Origin: Ruegeria_B marisflavi | Lineage (GTDB): Bacteria > Pseudomonadota > Alphaproteobacteria > Rhodobacterales > Rhodobacteraceae | Reading direction: 5' to 3' | Length of the DNA: 64,000 nt | NCBI RefSeq assembly: GCF_025673445.1 | Contig: NZ_JAOVQN010000001.1 | Coordinates: forward strand, 124,001-188,000 | Shown here: piece by piece, positions 9,322 through 17,134 of the stretch | Position numbering within the stretch: the stretch's first letter is position 1 | Layout: each line of letters begins with the position of its first letter | The notes under the pieces: model-generated | The model's input: only the letters and a program-made list of their open reading frames with translations | Told to the model about the DNA's origin: nothing | Database searches by the model: none | Program-made: the position numbers and the translations under genes

Positions 9322-10628
9322 AACGCCTGTTTGCCTGTGTTATTGCCCTGATCATCGCTTTGCCCGCCTGGGCCGAGGTCAAGATCAAGGAGGTCACGTC
9401 GCCCGGTGGCCTGAACGCGTGGCTGGTCGAGGATCACTCGATCCCCTTCACCGCGCTGGAGATCTGGTTTCAGGGGGGAACCTCTCTGGATGCGCCGGGC
9501 AAGCGGGGCGCGACCTATCTGATGACGGGCTTGATCGAAGAGGGCGCCGGAGATCTTGATGCGCGCACCTATGCTCGTCGACTGGAGGAATTGGCGGCAT
9601 CCTTCGACTTTGACGTGACCGATGATACGCTTTCGATTTCCACCCGTTTCCTGACTGAAAACCGGGAACAGGTGATCGAGTTGCTGAGGACGACGCTGCA
9701 CGCCCCCCGGTTCGATCAGGATGCGATAGATCGGGTGCGGGCGCAGGTGATATCGGGCCTCAGATCGGACGAGACGAACCCTAACAGTATTGCCGGCGCG
9801 GCGCTGTCGGCGGCTGTCTATGGCGAGCACCCCTATGCAACCGAAGGAAAGGGCAGCATCGAAAGCGTTTCGGCGTTGACACGGGACGATATCGTCGCGG
9901 CCTTTGAAGGAGCTGTGGCGCGCGATCGTGTTTTTGTCGGGGCCGTGGGTGATATCACGCCTGAGGAATTGGGCGCCGTGCTCGACACGCTTCTGGCCGA
10001 TCTGCCGGAAACCGGAGCCCCCATCCCGGAAAAGGCCAAGACCAGCATTCCGGGCGGTGTTGAAATTGTGGATTTCGACACGCCACAATCCGTGGCACTG
10101 TTCGTCCAGCAGGGCATCGACCGGGACGATCCGAAATTCTTTGCGGCCTATATCCTGAACCACATCATCGGAGGCGGCGGGTTCGAAAGCCGCCTGATGC
10201 AGGAAGTGCGCGAGAAACGTGGGCTGACATACGGGGTCTATTCCTATCTGCTGCCCAAGGATCTGGCGTCGATCTACATGGGGTCCGTCGCTTCGGCCAA
10301 TGACAAGATTGCCGAAGCCGTTGCCGTGATTCGAGACGTATGGGCCGATGTGGCCGCGAATGGCGTATCCGCCAAGGAACTGGAGGATGCCAAGACCTAT
10401 CTGACCGGGGCCTATCCGTTGCGATTCGATGGCAATGGGCGCATTGCCAACATCCTTGTGGGAATGCAGGTCCAGGGTTTGCCGATCGAGTATATCGCCA
10501 CCCGCAACGATCAGGTGAACGCGGTCACACTGGACGAGATCAACGCCTTTGCCGCCGAGTTTCTCGACCCCGAGGGGCTGAGTTTTACCGTGGTCGGCAA
10601 ACCCGTGGGATTGGACAGCACCAACTGA
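9318..10628 (+). CDS. M16 family peptidase-like protein, non-catalytic partner
   Basis: A 436-residue M16 homologue with a signal peptide (LFACVIALIIALPAWAEV). At the place of the zinc motif it reads YLMTGLIEEGAGD, so the HxxEH ligands are missing and it cannot be an active zinc peptidase alone. The C-terminal half keeps the substrate-binding M16 signature with GGGGFESRLMQEVREKRGLTYG. Paired active and inactive M16 subunits form heterodimers in several bacteria and in mitochondrial processing peptidase. The ATGA overlap with the upstream catalytic gene supports equal-stoichiometry expression. Substrate is unknown. Confidence 0.92.
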   Translation: MKRLFACVIALIIALPAWAEVKIKEVTSPGGLNAWLVEDHSIPFTALEIWFQGGTSLDAPGKRGATYLMTGLIEEGAGDLDARTYARRLEELAASFDFDVTDDTLSISTRFLTENREQVIELLRTTLHAPRFDQDAIDRVRAQVISGLRSDETNPNSIAGAALSAAVYGEHPYATEGKGSIESVSALTRDDIVAAFEGAVARDRVFVGAVGDITPEELGAVLDTLLADLPETGAPIPEKAKTSIPGGVEIVDFDTPQSVALFVQQGIDRDDPKFFAAYILNHIIGGGGFESRLMQEVREKRGLTYGVYSYLLPKDLASIYMGSVASANDKIAEAVAVIRDVWADVAANGVSAKELEDAKTYLTGAYPLRFDGNGRIANILVGMQVQGLPIEYIATRNDQVNAVTLDEINAFAAEFLDPEGLSFTVVGKPVGLDSTN

Positions 10629-10634
10629 CGGGCG

Positions 10635-10654
10635 GGCCACCGCTCCCGGTGGCC
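10635..10654. terminator. intergenic hairpin between convergent genes
   Basis: A perfect 8-bp stem GGCCACCG / CGGTGGCC with a CTCC loop lies between the M16 gene (ends 10628) and the convergent SDR gene (ends 10663). There is no long T tract on either strand, so it is a probable weak bidirectional terminator. Confidence 0.55.
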
Positions 10655-10662
10655 GCCGCGTT

Positions 10663-11475
10663 TCACCCGCGTTTCGGCATCGCGCGCAGCATCTGGCCGA
10701 TCATCTGCCCGGCCCGGCCCGAGCCGCGCTGATACAGCGCGCCATCAACCGAAAGGACCGTTCCGCTGATATAGGCGGCCATGTCCGAACCAAGGAAAAG
10801 GCAGGCATTGGCCACGTCCTGCGGCTGACCCCAGCGGCCCAGCGGCACATCTTTCTTGAAGCTTTTCTCGGCCTCGGGGCTGGGCGCCAATCGTTTTGCG
10901 CCCTCCGTCCCTTCGATGAAGCCGGGCACGACCGAGTTCACCCGGATCCCCTCGGGTCCCCATTCCAGGCTCAGCGTGCGGGTGATCTGATCTACGCCTG
11001 CCTTGGCGGCGCAGACATGCGCCTGACCCTCGTAGGGCAGCCAGGATTGCGGCGCCGAAATGTTGATGATGCTGGCGCCGGGGCGTTTCAGATGCGGATA
11101 GGCGCCCTTCATAACGTGCACTGTTCCCATCAGGTCGATGTCGATCACCGATTTGAAGGCGTTGACGGACATGTCGGCGGTCAGCGCAGGAAAGTTGCCC
11201 GCCGCGCCCGAAACCAGCACATCGAACTCGCCCAACTGGTCACGGAACCCTTGCAGGCCAGCGGCCACCGCCTCGGCATCGCGCACATCGAAGGATGCTC
11301 CGATGGCCTCCTGCGTCCCTGCGGCGCGCAACTCGGCCACCGTGTCGTCGACCTTGTCCTGACTGCGGCTGGCCACGGCCAACCGGGCACCGGCCTTGGC
11401 AAAAGCCAGTGCGATACCGCGATTGATGCCGCTGGTGCCGCCGATCACCACGACGGTCTTGCCGGTAAAATCCAT
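10663..11475 (-). CDS. SDR-family oxidoreductase, 2,4-dienoyl-CoA-reductase-like
   Basis: A 270-residue short-chain dehydrogenase fold. The cofactor site is GGTSGINRGIA; the NAAG-equivalent is SGAAGNFPAL; the C-terminus holds VNSVVPGFIEGTEGAKRL and an SVDGALY end. The usual YxxxK is absent: the lysine lies in HVCAAKAGVD with Val four residues before it. This pattern, with the conserved NAFKSVIDIDLMGT and EWGPEGIRVN segments, is that of mitochondrial/peroxisomal 2,4-dienoyl-CoA reductases, so an NADPH-dependent enoyl/dienoyl-CoA or related substrate is likely. It lies 27 bp downstream of the ALDH gene and may be the last gene of the deoC transcript. Confidence 0.82.
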   Translation of the reverse strand: MDFTGKTVVVIGGTSGINRGIALAFAKAGARLAVASRSQDKVDDTVAELRAAGTQEAIGASFDVRDAEAVAAGLQGFRDQLGEFDVLVSGAAGNFPALTADMSVNAFKSVIDIDLMGTVHVMKGAYPHLKRPGASIINISAPQSWLPYEGQAHVCAAKAGVDQITRTLSLEWGPEGIRVNSVVPGFIEGTEGAKRLAPSPEAEKSFKKDVPLGRWGQPQDVANACLFLGSDMAAYISGTVLSVDGALYQRGSGRAGQMIGQMLRAMPKRG

Positions 11476-11502
11476 ATAGAGCCTCCCTTGAGCAGGGATG
11501 CC

Positions 11503-13836
11503 CTATTCTCCGTAGGGCACCCAGATGTTCTTGATCTCGGTCGCAGCCTGAAGGAACCGCTTGCTGTGGTCCACGCCCCAATCAAGGGACGTTGCGTTAT
11601 TGACCCAGGTACGCTTCAGGTTGCCCGCCGCCGCCCTTTCGATCTCGGCCGACAGATCGGTCGAGGAGAAGGACCAGACCGCATCGACGTTCAGATGTGA
11701 CGCCAGCGGTTTGGCCAGTTCCCCATGGCTGCCCGTCAGGATGTTGACCACGCCCGCCGGCACATCCGAAGTGTCGAGGATCTGATAGAAATCGGTGGCC
11801 GCCAGTGGATAGGGCTCACTTGCCGCCAGCACCACGCGGTTGCCCATCGCAATCGCGGGCGCCATGACCGAGACAAGGCCCAGGAGCGGCGCCTCATCCG
11901 TGCAGAGCGCGCCGATCACGCCCACCGGTTCCTTCATCGCCAGCGCCACGCCCCGGATCGGCACGCCATGCACCTGCCCGTCATACTTGTCGGCCCAGGC
12001 AGCGGCGGTGAACAGGCGCTGGATGCTGGCCTCGACCTCCTTCGCGCCGCCGCGCTTGCCGGTCATGGCGTCGATGCGATGGGCGAATTCGGCGGTCCGG
12101 GTCGACAGGTTTTCGCCGATGTAATAGAGGATCTGTGCGCGCAGATGGCCTGTGGCCTTTGCCCACCCAGCTGCACCTGCGGCCGCCTCGACCGCGTTGC
12201 GCACGTCCTTGCGGTTGGCCAGTCCCACATGACCCAACAGGCCGGATTTGCCCCATACGGGCCGGGAATAGCCGCCATCGGGCCGGGCCTGTTTGCCCCC
12301 GACATAAAGCTTCGCCGTGCGGTCGATCGGGTCAACCGGTGCGCCGTGACCGGTGGCGGGCTCGATCCGGGCCAGCGACCTGCGCTTACCCTTGGGCCGG
12401 GTATAGGCGGTCAGCCCCTCCCACCCGCCTTCGCGGCCAAAGCCGCTTTCGCGGACACCGCCAAAACCGGCGGCGGCGTCAAACAGGTTGGTGGCATTCA
12501 CCCAGACCACCCCCGCCACCAGCTTTGGCGCGATGTCGAGCGCCAGGTTCACATTCTCGGTCCAGACCGTGGCGGCCAGCCCATAGCGGGTGTTGTTGGC
12601 CAGTTCCATCGCCTCGGCCGGGGTGCGGAAGGTGGTCGAGACGAGAACGGGGCCAAAGATCTCCTCCTGCATCAGCGGGTCGCTGGTCGAAAGCCCGGTG
12701 ATCAGGGTCGGGGGATAATAGCAGCCGTTTTCGGGCAGGGTGCAGGCGGCATGATGCACCTGACCGGCCGTGTTGCTGGCAACCATCCGCTCTATGGTCT
12801 GTAACTGCACCGGGTCGACCACCGCGCCGACGTCGATGCATTTGTCGAGTGGATTGCCCAGGCGCAGCCCGTCCATCCGGGCGCGCAGGTTGGTATAAAA
12901 GCGGTCGGCGATGCCCTCTTGCACCAACAGGCGCGATCCGGCGCAGCAAACCTGCCCCTGATTGAACCAGATCGCATCGACCAGCCCCTCGATGGCGCTG
13001 TCGATATCGGCATCGTCGAACACGATATAGGCGGACTTGCCCCCCAGTTCGAGCGTCAGCTCCAGCCCCCGCCCGGCAGTGGCCTCGCGGATGCGGCGGC
13101 CCACGGCGGTGGAGCCGGTAAAGGCGATCTTGTCCACATCCGACGCCACGATCATCTCGCCCACGGCACCGTCGCCGGTGACGATATTGACCACGCCCTT
13201 GGGCAGACCCGCCTGCTGGCAGATATCGGCAAACAAGAGCGCGGTGAGCGAGGTGTATTCGGCGGGTTTCAGCACCACGGTGTTGCCCATGGCGAGCGCA
13301 GGCGCGACCTTCCACGCCAGCATCAACAGCGGGAAGTTCCACGGGATGATCTGGCCGCAGACACCCAGCGGTTCGGCGTCGGGCAGCTCGCTCTCCATCA
13401 GCTGGGCCATGCCCGCGTGATAGTAGAAATGCCGTTGCGCCAGTGGAATGTCGATGTCGCGGCTTTCCCGGATCGGTTTGCCGTTGTCGAGCGTTTCCAG
13501 CACGGCGAACAGGCGGCTGTGTTTCTGCAACAGGCGAGCAGTTGCATAGAGATAGCGCGCCCGGCCCGCGCCGCCCAGCGCGGCCCATTTCGGCTGCGCC
13601 TTGCGGGCGGCGGCGACGGCGGCATCCACCTCGGCCTGGGTTGCCTGGGTTAGCGTTGCCAGCACCTCGCCGGTGGCGGGGTTGTGGCTGTCGAACCCGT
13701 CGCCCGGCGCGGTAAAGGCGCCGTCGATGAAATGGCCGAAACGGTCACCCTGATCGACCAGCCAGGCCAGCGCCTCGGCGGCGCTTTCGGGGGCGGGGCC
13801 ATACTCCATCGTATCGAAGAGCTCCTTGATGGTCAT
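11503..13836 (-). CDS. two-domain aldehyde dehydrogenase, ALDH16 type
   Basis: A 777-residue protein. Residues about 30-490 form a complete ALDH domain: IIPWNFPLLMLAWKVAPALA for NAD binding, ELGGKSAYIVFDDADI with the general-base Glu, and NQGQVCCAGSRLLV with the catalytic Cys. Residues about 510-777 are a second, incomplete ALDH-like unit: it keeps the NAD-fold part (KEPVGVIGALCTDEAPLLG) but stops without a catalytic Cys. This two-domain architecture defines ALDH16, described structurally from Loktanella, also a roseobacter. Located after deoC in the same direction, so it may oxidise the acetaldehyde released by deoxyribose-phosphate aldolase; that is inference. Cytoplasmic. Confidence 0.88.
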   Translation of the reverse strand: MTIKELFDTMEYGPAPESAAEALAWLVDQGDRFGHFIDGAFTAPGDGFDSHNPATGEVLATLTQATQAEVDAAVAAARKAQPKWAALGGAGRARYLYATARLLQKHSRLFAVLETLDNGKPIRESRDIDIPLAQRHFYYHAGMAQLMESELPDAEPLGVCGQIIPWNFPLLMLAWKVAPALAMGNTVVLKPAEYTSLTALLFADICQQAGLPKGVVNIVTGDGAVGEMIVASDVDKIAFTGSTAVGRRIREATAGRGLELTLELGGKSAYIVFDDADIDSAIEGLVDAIWFNQGQVCCAGSRLLVQEGIADRFYTNLRARMDGLRLGNPLDKCIDVGAVVDPVQLQTIERMVASNTAGQVHHAACTLPENGCYYPPTLITGLSTSDPLMQEEIFGPVLVSTTFRTPAEAMELANNTRYGLAATVWTENVNLALDIAPKLVAGVVWVNATNLFDAAAGFGGVRESGFGREGGWEGLTAYTRPKGKRRSLARIEPATGHGAPVDPIDRTAKLYVGGKQARPDGGYSRPVWGKSGLLGHVGLANRKDVRNAVEAAAGAAGWAKATGHLRAQILYYIGENLSTRTAEFAHRIDAMTGKRGGAKEVEASIQRLFTAAAWADKYDGQVHGVPIRGVALAMKEPVGVIGALCTDEAPLLGLVSVMAPAIAMGNRVVLAASEPYPLAATDFYQILDTSDVPAGVVNILTGSHGELAKPLASHLNVDAVWSFSSTDLSAEIERAAAGNLKRTWVNNATSLDWGVDHSKRFLQAATEIKNIWVPYGE

Positions 13837-13840
13837 CTGT

Positions 13841-14194
13841 TCACCTGTCGCACGGGAAAAGGGAGTTGATTGCAGCCAAGACCATTATGACGGCAGGCTG
13901 AGAAGCCGGGAAATCCGGTGTACCGATCTTGTCGAATGTCGAGGCCTCGACGACGATGCCGACATCATCAGCGGGCATACCATCGGGAAGGCAGGCTCTG
14001 CTCGTGATCGATGCAAAGTCGATGACGGCCTGTACATATCCGGTGCAGAAGTCCGGCACGCCGTCATCCGTCAGCGCGCAGGTAGCCTTGTACTCGCCCG
14101 TTGTCAGCCCCGTGCCGGACTGAGCCGCCTGCACGATGCCCAGTGTGGCCAGTGCAAACGTCAAGAACCCTGCCGCCGGACTACCCAATCGCAT
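13841..14194 (-). CDS. secreted Rap1a/Tai-like small protein
   Basis: A 117-residue protein with an N-terminal signal peptide (FLTFALATLGIVQAAQS). The mature domain carries a four-cysteine pattern: a Cys in KATCALT, another in PDFCTGYVQAVIDF, a third in RACLPDGMPADD, and a final FPC near the C-terminus. The order C-CxGYxxxxxD-CxP-PxxxA-PC matches the Rap1a/Tai domain, known from Serratia T6SS immunity proteins but also widely present in small periplasmic proteins. Its start lies 14 bp inside the end of deoC and its stop is 5 bp before the ALDH start, so it belongs to the deoC operon. No T6SS effector is nearby, so an immunity role is doubtful. Confidence 0.7.
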   Translation of the reverse strand: MRLGSPAAGFLTFALATLGIVQAAQSGTGLTTGEYKATCALTDDGVPDFCTGYVQAVIDFASITSRACLPDGMPADDVGIVVEASTFDKIGTPDFPASQPAVIMVLAAINSLFPCDR

Positions 14195-15170
14195 GGCGAT
14201 ACCCCGCCGAATAGGCGCCAGTCACGTGATGTTCCAATTGCCGCTCTATATCGCCCAAAAGCGACGAGGCCCCGAACCGGAAGAGATCCGGTTGCAGCCA
14301 ACGATCGCCCAGCTCGTCCTTCATGAGCGACAGATAGACCAGCGCGTCTTTGGCCTTGGAAATCCCGCCCGCGGGTTTGTAGCCGACCCGATATCCGGTG
14401 CGCTCGTAATAGTCGCGGATCGCGCGGATCATCACCAGCGACACGGGCAGGGTGGCGTTGACGCTTTCCTTACCGGTCGAGGTCTTAATGAAATCCGCCC
14501 CTGCCATCATGCAGACCAGCGAGGCGCGCGCCACGTTGCGCAACGACCCCAGCTCTCCAGTCGCCAGGATTGCCTTGACATGGGCATGGCCGCAGGCGGC
14601 GCGGAACGCCTTCATCTCGTCATAAAGCGCCTGCCAATCGCCGGTCAGCACATGCCGGCGCGAGATCACGATGTCGATCTCTTCGGCGCCTGCTGCCACG
14701 CTTTCGCCGATCTCGGCCACTCGCAGGTGAAAGGGCGACAGGCCCGCCGGAAACCCGGTGCTGACGGCGGCCACCGGAATGCCGGTGCCCTCAAGAGCCT
14801 CGACCGCGGTCTCGATCATGTCGTGATAGACGCATACCGCGCCGGTGGTAATCGGCCCCATACCCAGCGCGTCCAGCAGCGCGGGCGCCACCGGTTGCCG
14901 CGCCTTGGCGCAGAGGCGCTGCACCCGGCCCACGGTGTCGTCGCCTGACAACGTGGTCAGGTCGATCAACGTGATCGCCTTCAACAGCCAGGCGGCCTGG
15001 TAGTCCTTTTTCACCGAGCGCCTGCCGGGCAGTGTCGCCGCCCGCCGTTCTATCGCCGAGGTATTGGCCTGCACCGCGCGAACCCAGTCGAGATCCAGCT
15101 CCATGCCCGGGTTTCGTGGCTCGGTCACTTGCGGTAGATGCGCGGTGCGCTCAAGGCTCTGCGTTTCCAT
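14181..15170 (-). CDS. deoC: deoxyribose-phosphate aldolase
   Basis: A 329-residue class I aldolase cleaving 2-deoxyribose-5-phosphate to glyceraldehyde-3-phosphate and acetaldehyde. The Schiff-base lysine is in ADFIKTSTGKESVNATLP and the second active-site lysine in RVGYKPAGGISKAKDAL. It is longer than the E. coli enzyme (259) because of an N-terminal extension of about 60 residues, usual in alphaproteobacteria. The ATG at 15170 is chosen because AGGATG lies just upstream; an in-frame start at 15242 would add 24 unconvincing residues. First gene of the minus-strand run, divergent from sitA with a 199 bp gap. Confidence 0.93.
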   Translation of the reverse strand: METQSLERTAHLPQVTEPRNPGMELDLDWVRAVQANTSAIERRAATLPGRRSVKKDYQAAWLLKAITLIDLTTLSGDDTVGRVQRLCAKARQPVAPALLDALGMGPITTGAVCVYHDMIETAVEALEGTGIPVAAVSTGFPAGLSPFHLRVAEIGESVAAGAEEIDIVISRRHVLTGDWQALYDEMKAFRAACGHAHVKAILATGELGSLRNVARASLVCMMAGADFIKTSTGKESVNATLPVSLVMIRAIRDYYERTGYRVGYKPAGGISKAKDALVYLSLMKDELGDRWLQPDLFRFGASSLLGDIERQLEHHVTGAYSAGYRHAIG

Positions 15171-15286
15171 CGTCACATCCTTTGGGAGGTTTACCGCCAA
15201 GGTCGCATGACCTGCGACAGATTGGCAAGCGGGGGCGGGCATGTCGCGGCGTCAAAATTTTACCATTCGGACAAAAAGGAACTTTC

Positions 15287-15339
15287 TTGCGAATAATTCT
15301 CAATTGCGTTGACTTAGTTGCGAATGGTTCTCATATTCA
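15287..15339 (+). promoter_or_regulatory. sitA promoter with two Mur/Fur-like operator boxes
   Basis: Two similar AT-rich boxes, both beginning TTGCGAAT and continuing with TTCTCA after two or three bases, lie at 15287-15308 and 15318-15339, 31 bp (about three helical turns) apart. Between them a -35 TTGACT (15309-15314) and a -10 CATATT (15332-15337) with a 17-bp spacer can be read, so bound repressor would cover the promoter. In Rhodobacterales, Mur (a Fur-family protein) represses sitABCD under manganese sufficiency; the identification here is by position and sequence look. Confidence 0.65.
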
Positions 15340-15369
15340 CCTCATGAGAACGAGATTTCGAGGTTTGCG

Positions 15370-16323
15370 ATGATTCGCCGTGGGTTCCTTGCCGCACTTG
15401 CCCTGACATGCAGCTTGCCGCTTGCGGCCTGGGCCGAGGCGCCGCTGCGTGTGGTGGCGACCACCGGCATGATCGCCGATGCCGCCCGCCAGGTCGGCGG
15501 CGATCTGGTCGAGGTGACCGGCCTGATGGGACCGGGCGTCGACCCGCATGCCTATCGCCAGACCCGCAGCGATATCGTGGCCATGACCCGTGCCGACCTG
15601 GTGTTGTGGCACGGGCTCTACCTCGAAGCGCAGATGGAAAGCTTTTTCCAGGATCTGGGGCGCAAGCGTCAGGTGGTTGCGGTGGCCGAGGGGATCGACC
15701 CCTCGCGCCTGCGCGCCCATGACGACTATGCCGACAAGTTCGACCCGCATGTGTGGATGACCCCGGATCTGTGGCGCGAGGTAGTGGCCGAGGTCGCGCG
15801 CGCCCTGACCGAAACCCGCCCGGAGGCGGCTGAAACCTTTGCCGCCAACGCCGCCCGCCATATCGCCGATCTGGATCGGTTGTCGGGTTATGCCGAAACG
15901 GTTCTGGCCACGGTGCCCGAGGGCAAACGGGTGCTGGTCACCGCCCATGACGCCTTCGGCTATTTCGGGCAGTCCTACGGGTTCGAGGTTCTGGGTGTTC
16001 AGGGTATCTCGACCCAGTCCGAGGCGGGGCTGAACCGCATCGCGGAACTGGTCGATACGCTGGTGTCGCGCAAGATCACGGCGGTCTTTGTCGAAAGCTC
16101 GGTCTCGGATCGCTCGGTCCGGGCCCTGATCGAGGGCGCGGCGGCACAGGGGCATCAGGTCCATGTGGGCGGCGAGCTTTTTTCCGATGCGATGGGGCCC
16201 GATGGCTCTTATGAGGGGAGCTATCTGGGCATGCTCGATCACAATATCACCACCATCGCCGCCGCATTGGGTGGGCAGGTGCCGACACGCGGCATGGATG
16301 GCAAACTGTCGGCGGGATTCTGA
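15370..16323 (+). CDS. sitA: manganese/iron ABC transporter, periplasmic binding protein
   Basis: A 317-residue cluster A-I (ZnuA/TroA/SitA) solute-binding protein with an N-terminal signal peptide (ALALTCSLPLAAWAEA). Metal ligands are recognisable: His in GVDPHAYRQTR, His in FDPHVWMTPDLW, a Glu in GISTQSEAGLN and an Asp in GMLDHNITT. There is no His-rich loop as in zinc-specific ZnuA, which favours Mn/Fe. It heads a four-gene operon (binding protein, ATPase, two permeases), the order of sitABCD, and sits directly behind Mur-like boxes. Confidence 0.9.
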   Translation: MIRRGFLAALALTCSLPLAAWAEAPLRVVATTGMIADAARQVGGDLVEVTGLMGPGVDPHAYRQTRSDIVAMTRADLVLWHGLYLEAQMESFFQDLGRKRQVVAVAEGIDPSRLRAHDDYADKFDPHVWMTPDLWREVVAEVARALTETRPEAAETFAANAARHIADLDRLSGYAETVLATVPEGKRVLVTAHDAFGYFGQSYGFEVLGVQGISTQSEAGLNRIAELVDTLVSRKITAVFVESSVSDRSVRALIEGAAAQGHQVHVGGELFSDAMGPDGSYEGSYLGMLDHNITTIAAALGGQVPTRGMDGKLSAGF

Positions 16324-16326
16324 GCG

Positions 16327-17130
16327 ATGATCGAACTGGCCGCAGATAAAGGTATCCGTCTGTCGGACGGCACCATCGCCTCCAGCCCGCTGGCGGTACG
16401 CGGGCTGACCGTGTCCTATGGGCAGAAACCGGCAGTGTTCTCGGTAGACATGACGGTGCAGCAGGGCGCGATGACCGCGATTATTGGGCCAAACGGGGCG
16501 GGGAAATCGACCCTGCTCAAGGCGGCGCTGGGCATCGTCAAGCCGCTGTCGGGGCAGGTCACCGTGTTTGGCCGCCCGCTTGAGGAGCAGCGCGCCCGCA
16601 TCGCCTATGTGCCCCAGCGCGCCAGCGTCGATTGGGATTTCCCGACTCGGGTGATCGACGTTGTTCTGATGGGGCTTTACCGTGAACTTGGCCTGCTGGG
16701 CCGCCTGCGCGCGCGGCACAAGGCACGGGCGCTCGATTGCCTTTCCCGTGTCGGCATGCGCGATTTCGCCGACCGGCAGATCGGCCAATTGTCGGGAGGC
16801 CAGCAGCAGCGGGTGTTCCTGGCCCGCGCCCTGGCACAGGACGCCGATCTCTATCTGTTGGATGAACCCTTTGCCGGGGTGGACGCGGCGACGGAAAAGG
16901 CGATCATTTCGGTTCTTAAATCGCTGAAACAGGCCGGGCGCACCGTGGTCGTGGTGCATCACGATCTGGCCACTGTGAGCGACTATTTCGACCATGTCTT
17001 CCTGATCAACACCCGCCGCGTAGCCGAAGGGCCCGTGGCCGAGGCGTTTACCGCAGACCATCTGCAAGCCGCCTATGGCGGACGGCTGGCAACGGCGCAG
17101 GTGGACCAACTGGCGCGCGTGTTGGGCTGA
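16327..17130 (+). CDS. sitB: manganese/iron ABC transporter, ATP-binding protein
   Basis: A 267-residue ABC ATPase for the SitCD permease. Walker A is GPNGAGKST (about residue 57), the Q-loop lies in AYVPQRASVDWDFP, the signature is LSGGQQQR and Walker B is LYLLDEPFAGVD, with the switch His in VVVVHHDL. The Q-loop followed by a WDFPTRVIDVV segment is typical of the Mn/Zn family. It starts 4 bp after sitA and ends 4 bp before sitC. Works at the cytoplasmic face of the inner membrane. Confidence 0.94.
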   Translation: MIELAADKGIRLSDGTIASSPLAVRGLTVSYGQKPAVFSVDMTVQQGAMTAIIGPNGAGKSTLLKAALGIVKPLSGQVTVFGRPLEEQRARIAYVPQRASVDWDFPTRVIDVVLMGLYRELGLLGRLRARHKARALDCLSRVGMRDFADRQIGQLSGGQQQRVFLARALAQDADLYLLDEPFAGVDAATEKAIISVLKSLKQAGRTVVVVHHDLATVSDYFDHVFLINTRRVAEGPVAEAFTADHLQAAYGGRLATAQVDQLARVLG

Positions 17131-17134
17131 TCCG

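Noticed and set aside
13841..14194. Type VI secretion immunity protein
   Set aside because: The Rap1a-like domain alone is not evidence; no effector, VgrG, Hcp or other T6SS gene is near.
15337..17109. A 590-codon minus-strand frame across sitA and sitB
   Set aside because: Antisense shadow of a well-supported ABC transporter operon.
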